The notes under the pieces are model-generated. The model was not told the origin of the DNA. It worked only from the letters and a program-made list of their open reading frames with translations, and searched no databases. Both the position numbers and the translations under genes were made by a program. Shown here piece after piece: positions 6,763-7,672 of a DNA stretch of 7,672 bases; position 1 is the stretch's first letter, and each line of letters opens with the position of its first letter. This stretch comes from Massilia sp. (lineage in GTDB: Bacteria > Pseudomonadota > Gammaproteobacteria > Burkholderiales > Burkholderiaceae_D): positions 1 through 7,672 of the forward strand of contig JAQGNM010000408.1 in the NCBI GenBank assembly GCA_028291845.1. The letters run 5' to 3'.

Positions 6763-6787
6763 AACGCCGGCGCCGCCGGCGTTTTTT
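6763..6787 (+). terminator. Strong intrinsic terminator between dctA and the SIMPL gene
   Basis: A perfect 9-base-pair stem, AACGCCGGC (6763-6771) and GCCGGCGTT (6775-6783), closes on the loop GCC and runs into six T's (6782-6787). It lies 21 bases after the dctA stop codon. AAAAG precedes the left arm, so on the minus strand the hairpin is followed by a T-rich run and could also terminate the convergent SIMPL-domain gene, which ends at 6799. Confidence 0.9.
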
Positions 6788-6798
6788 ATTCCAGTGGT

Positions 6799-7509
6799 TT
6801 ATTTAAAACGATAGATCACATCCACCGACTGCGACAGCTTCATCGGCACGATCATCAGCAAACCCTCGCGATCCGGGTCCGCCTTGACCGGGTTGCGGTA
6901 GCCGACGCTCTGCGCGCCGCCGAGGCCGACCGCGCGGGTGACGTTTTTCAAGTCGCCCGTCGACACCGCGCTGGCCAAGCCCAGCTTGCGTCCCACGCCG
7001 CCGGCAATCGCTTCGGCACGGCGGCGGGCGTTTTTCAAGGCTTCGGCGGTCAGCTCGCCCTCGATCTGCTCGCGCCGGCTCGAATCAAAACCGATCAAAA
7101 AACCGTCCAGATCCGGCATGGCGATCAAGGCGCCGACCACCGTTTTCCACTTCGACAAGTCGGCAATCCTGATATGCACACCGCACTTGAGATCGTATTC
7201 GGGCACGCCGGCCGGCGCGCCTTTGCGGATATCGCGGCGCACATCGCGGATATCGATATCGGCGGCGCGCACCGCGGCGCCTTCCAGAACGGCACGAATC
7301 GCGGCGATGCGCGCTTCCAGGTTCCGGCGCGCCAGTTCCGGATCGGCATCGAACAGGGAAACTTCGAAATCGATCTCGCCGAGGTCCGGCGCCACATAAG
7401 TAAAACCTGTGCCGCTGGTGTGAATGAACGGGTAATCGGGAAACTCGGCGGCGCCCGCCTGGCAGGCCAGGGCGAGCAAAACAGCAGCGAGGGCAAGACG
7501 CTTTGGCAT
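6799..7509 (-). CDS. Exported SIMPL-domain protein (DUF541, YggE/Omp26-like)
   Basis: 236 residues, a normal length for the family. The N-terminus is an export signal with a likely signal-peptidase cut around A20/A21. A cysteine at 16 after LALA gives a weak lipobox-like alternative (Ala rather than Leu at -3), so it is either periplasmic or, less likely, a lipoprotein. The SIMPL domain spans roughly 28-234: a beta strand with the family-style TSGTGFTYVAPDLGEIDFEV (31-50), a long helix (about 55-80), and the conserved late helix ARRRAEAIAGGVGRKLG (161-177). The biochemical role of the family is poorly defined; oxidative-stress and cell-envelope roles have been reported for members. The ATG at 7509 is well supported by AGGAG (7515-7519, complement) 5 bases away. 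A good promoter and a palindromic operator lie immediately upstream, so it is probably repressible. Confidence 0.88.
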   Translation of the reverse strand: MPKRLALAAVLLALACQAGAAEFPDYPFIHTSGTGFTYVAPDLGEIDFEVSLFDADPELARRNLEARIAAIRAVLEGAAVRAADIDIRDVRRDIRKGAPAGVPEYDLKCGVHIRIADLSKWKTVVGALIAMPDLDGFLIGFDSSRREQIEGELTAEALKNARRRAEAIAGGVGRKLGLASAVSTGDLKNVTRAVGLGGAQSVGYRNPVKADPDREGLLMIVPMKLSQSVDVIYRFK

Positions 7510-7521
7510 GAGATCTCCTGT

Positions 7522-7537
7522 TAGACAAGGCTGTCTA
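7522..7537. promoter_or_regulatory. Operator copy 1, TAGACA-N4-TGTCTA
   Basis: Perfect 6-base arms TAGACA (7522-7527) and TGTCTA (7532-7537) flank AGGC. The site sits over the predicted transcription start of the SIMPL gene and touches its -10 box. The same core and spacing recur at 7590-7605. Confidence 0.7.
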
Positions 7538-7565
7538 TATTATTTCCTGCGGTGCCAATAAACAA
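7537..7565 (-). promoter_or_regulatory. Sigma-70 promoter for the SIMPL gene
   Basis: On the minus strand TTGTTT (7560-7565) and TAATAT (7537-7542) are separated by exactly 17 bases. The predicted start falls near 7530, inside the palindrome at 7522-7537, so a bound regulator would block initiation. Confidence 0.6.
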
Positions 7566-7585
7566 GCCGGCTGCCCTGAGACAAA

Positions 7586-7609
7586 TATGTAGACATCACT
7601 GTCTACATA
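7586..7609. promoter_or_regulatory. Operator copy 2, extended TAGACA-N4-TGTCTA palindrome
   Basis: Perfect 10-base arms, TATGTAGACA (7586-7595) and TGTCTACATA (7600-7609), flank TCAC. A perfect inverted repeat of this length is very unlikely by chance. It covers the -35 box and most of the spacer of the rightward promoter. Size and symmetry fit a TetR-family dimer site; the E. coli NemR box (TAGACC-N4-GGTCTA) has a similar layout. Confidence 0.75.
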
Positions 7610-7618
7610 ATCTATGCT
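7590..7618 (+). promoter_or_regulatory. Sigma-70 promoter for the gene at the right edge
   Basis: TAGACA (7590-7595, 5/6 match to the -35 consensus) and TATGCT (7613-7618, 4/6 match to the -10) are 17 bases apart. The -35 box is itself the left core half-site of operator copy 2, which implies repression by occlusion. Confidence 0.5.
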
Positions 7619-7641
7619 GGGGCGAAACCGTGGAGAATTCA

Positions 7642-7672
7642 ATGAGCACCGCCATTCCCAAGCCAACCGCCG
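7642..7672 (+). CDS. Start of an unidentified protein, cut by window edge
   Basis: Only the first ten residues, MSTAIPKPTA, are present. The ATG at 7642 has a good Shine-Dalgarno, GGAGA (7632-7636), 5 bases upstream, and a matching promoter 24 bases before that. Ten residues cannot identify a family. The context (divergent gene, shared palindromic operators over both promoters) is the classic arrangement of an autoregulated TetR-type repressor, and such proteins often start with a short low-complexity tail of this kind, but that is inference only. Confidence 0.55.
   Translation, partial: MSTAIPKPTA

Overview
The window is about 65% GC and reads as chromosomal DNA of a betaproteobacterium. 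Gene content and protein style suggest Burkholderiales, probably Oxalobacteraceae (Massilia/Duganella/Janthinobacterium-like). That is inference from protein resemblance, not a database result. I see no tRNA, rRNA, CRISPR array, transposase or att site, and base composition is even throughout.

Layout. (1) 1-459, minus: an alpha/beta hydrolase cut off at the left edge, divergent from (2) 625-1419, plus: a D-3-hydroxybutyrate dehydrogenase with every catalytic and substrate-contact residue in place. A hairpin followed by T5 (1427-1459) separates this from (3) 1489-2760, plus: an exported metal-dependent amidohydrolase. (4) 2785-5178, minus, convergent with the amidohydrolase: a large one-pass membrane protein with a Ser/Thr-kinase-like domain and a TPR-like C-terminal half. 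The kinase domain lacks several invariant residues. (5) 5440-6741, plus, divergent from the kinase: a DctA C4-dicarboxylate/H+ symporter, ending in a strong, possibly bidirectional terminator (6763-6787). (6) 6799-7509, minus: an exported SIMPL-domain (DUF541) protein. (7) 7642 to the right edge, plus: the first codons of an unknown gene.

How the genes may work together. Hydroxybutyrate oxidation (2), perhaps hydrolysis of an ester or oligomer (1), and C4-dicarboxylate uptake (5) all feed acetyl-CoA and TCA-cycle carbon supply. The window therefore has a mild carbon-storage and organic-acid flavour, but there is no single operon: almost every gene has its own promoter region and the orientations alternate.

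The two most notable observations are the kinase-like protein and the last intergenic region. The kinase-like protein has no lysine anywhere in its N-lobe, has two of three glycine-loop glycines replaced, Asn-to-Asp in the catalytic loop and DVG for DFG, so it is a predicted pseudokinase. In the last intergenic region, two copies of the palindrome TAGACA-N4-TGTCTA each overlap one of two well-formed divergent promoters. This suggests one regulator, plausibly TetR-type and plausibly the truncated gene at the right edge, controls both directions.
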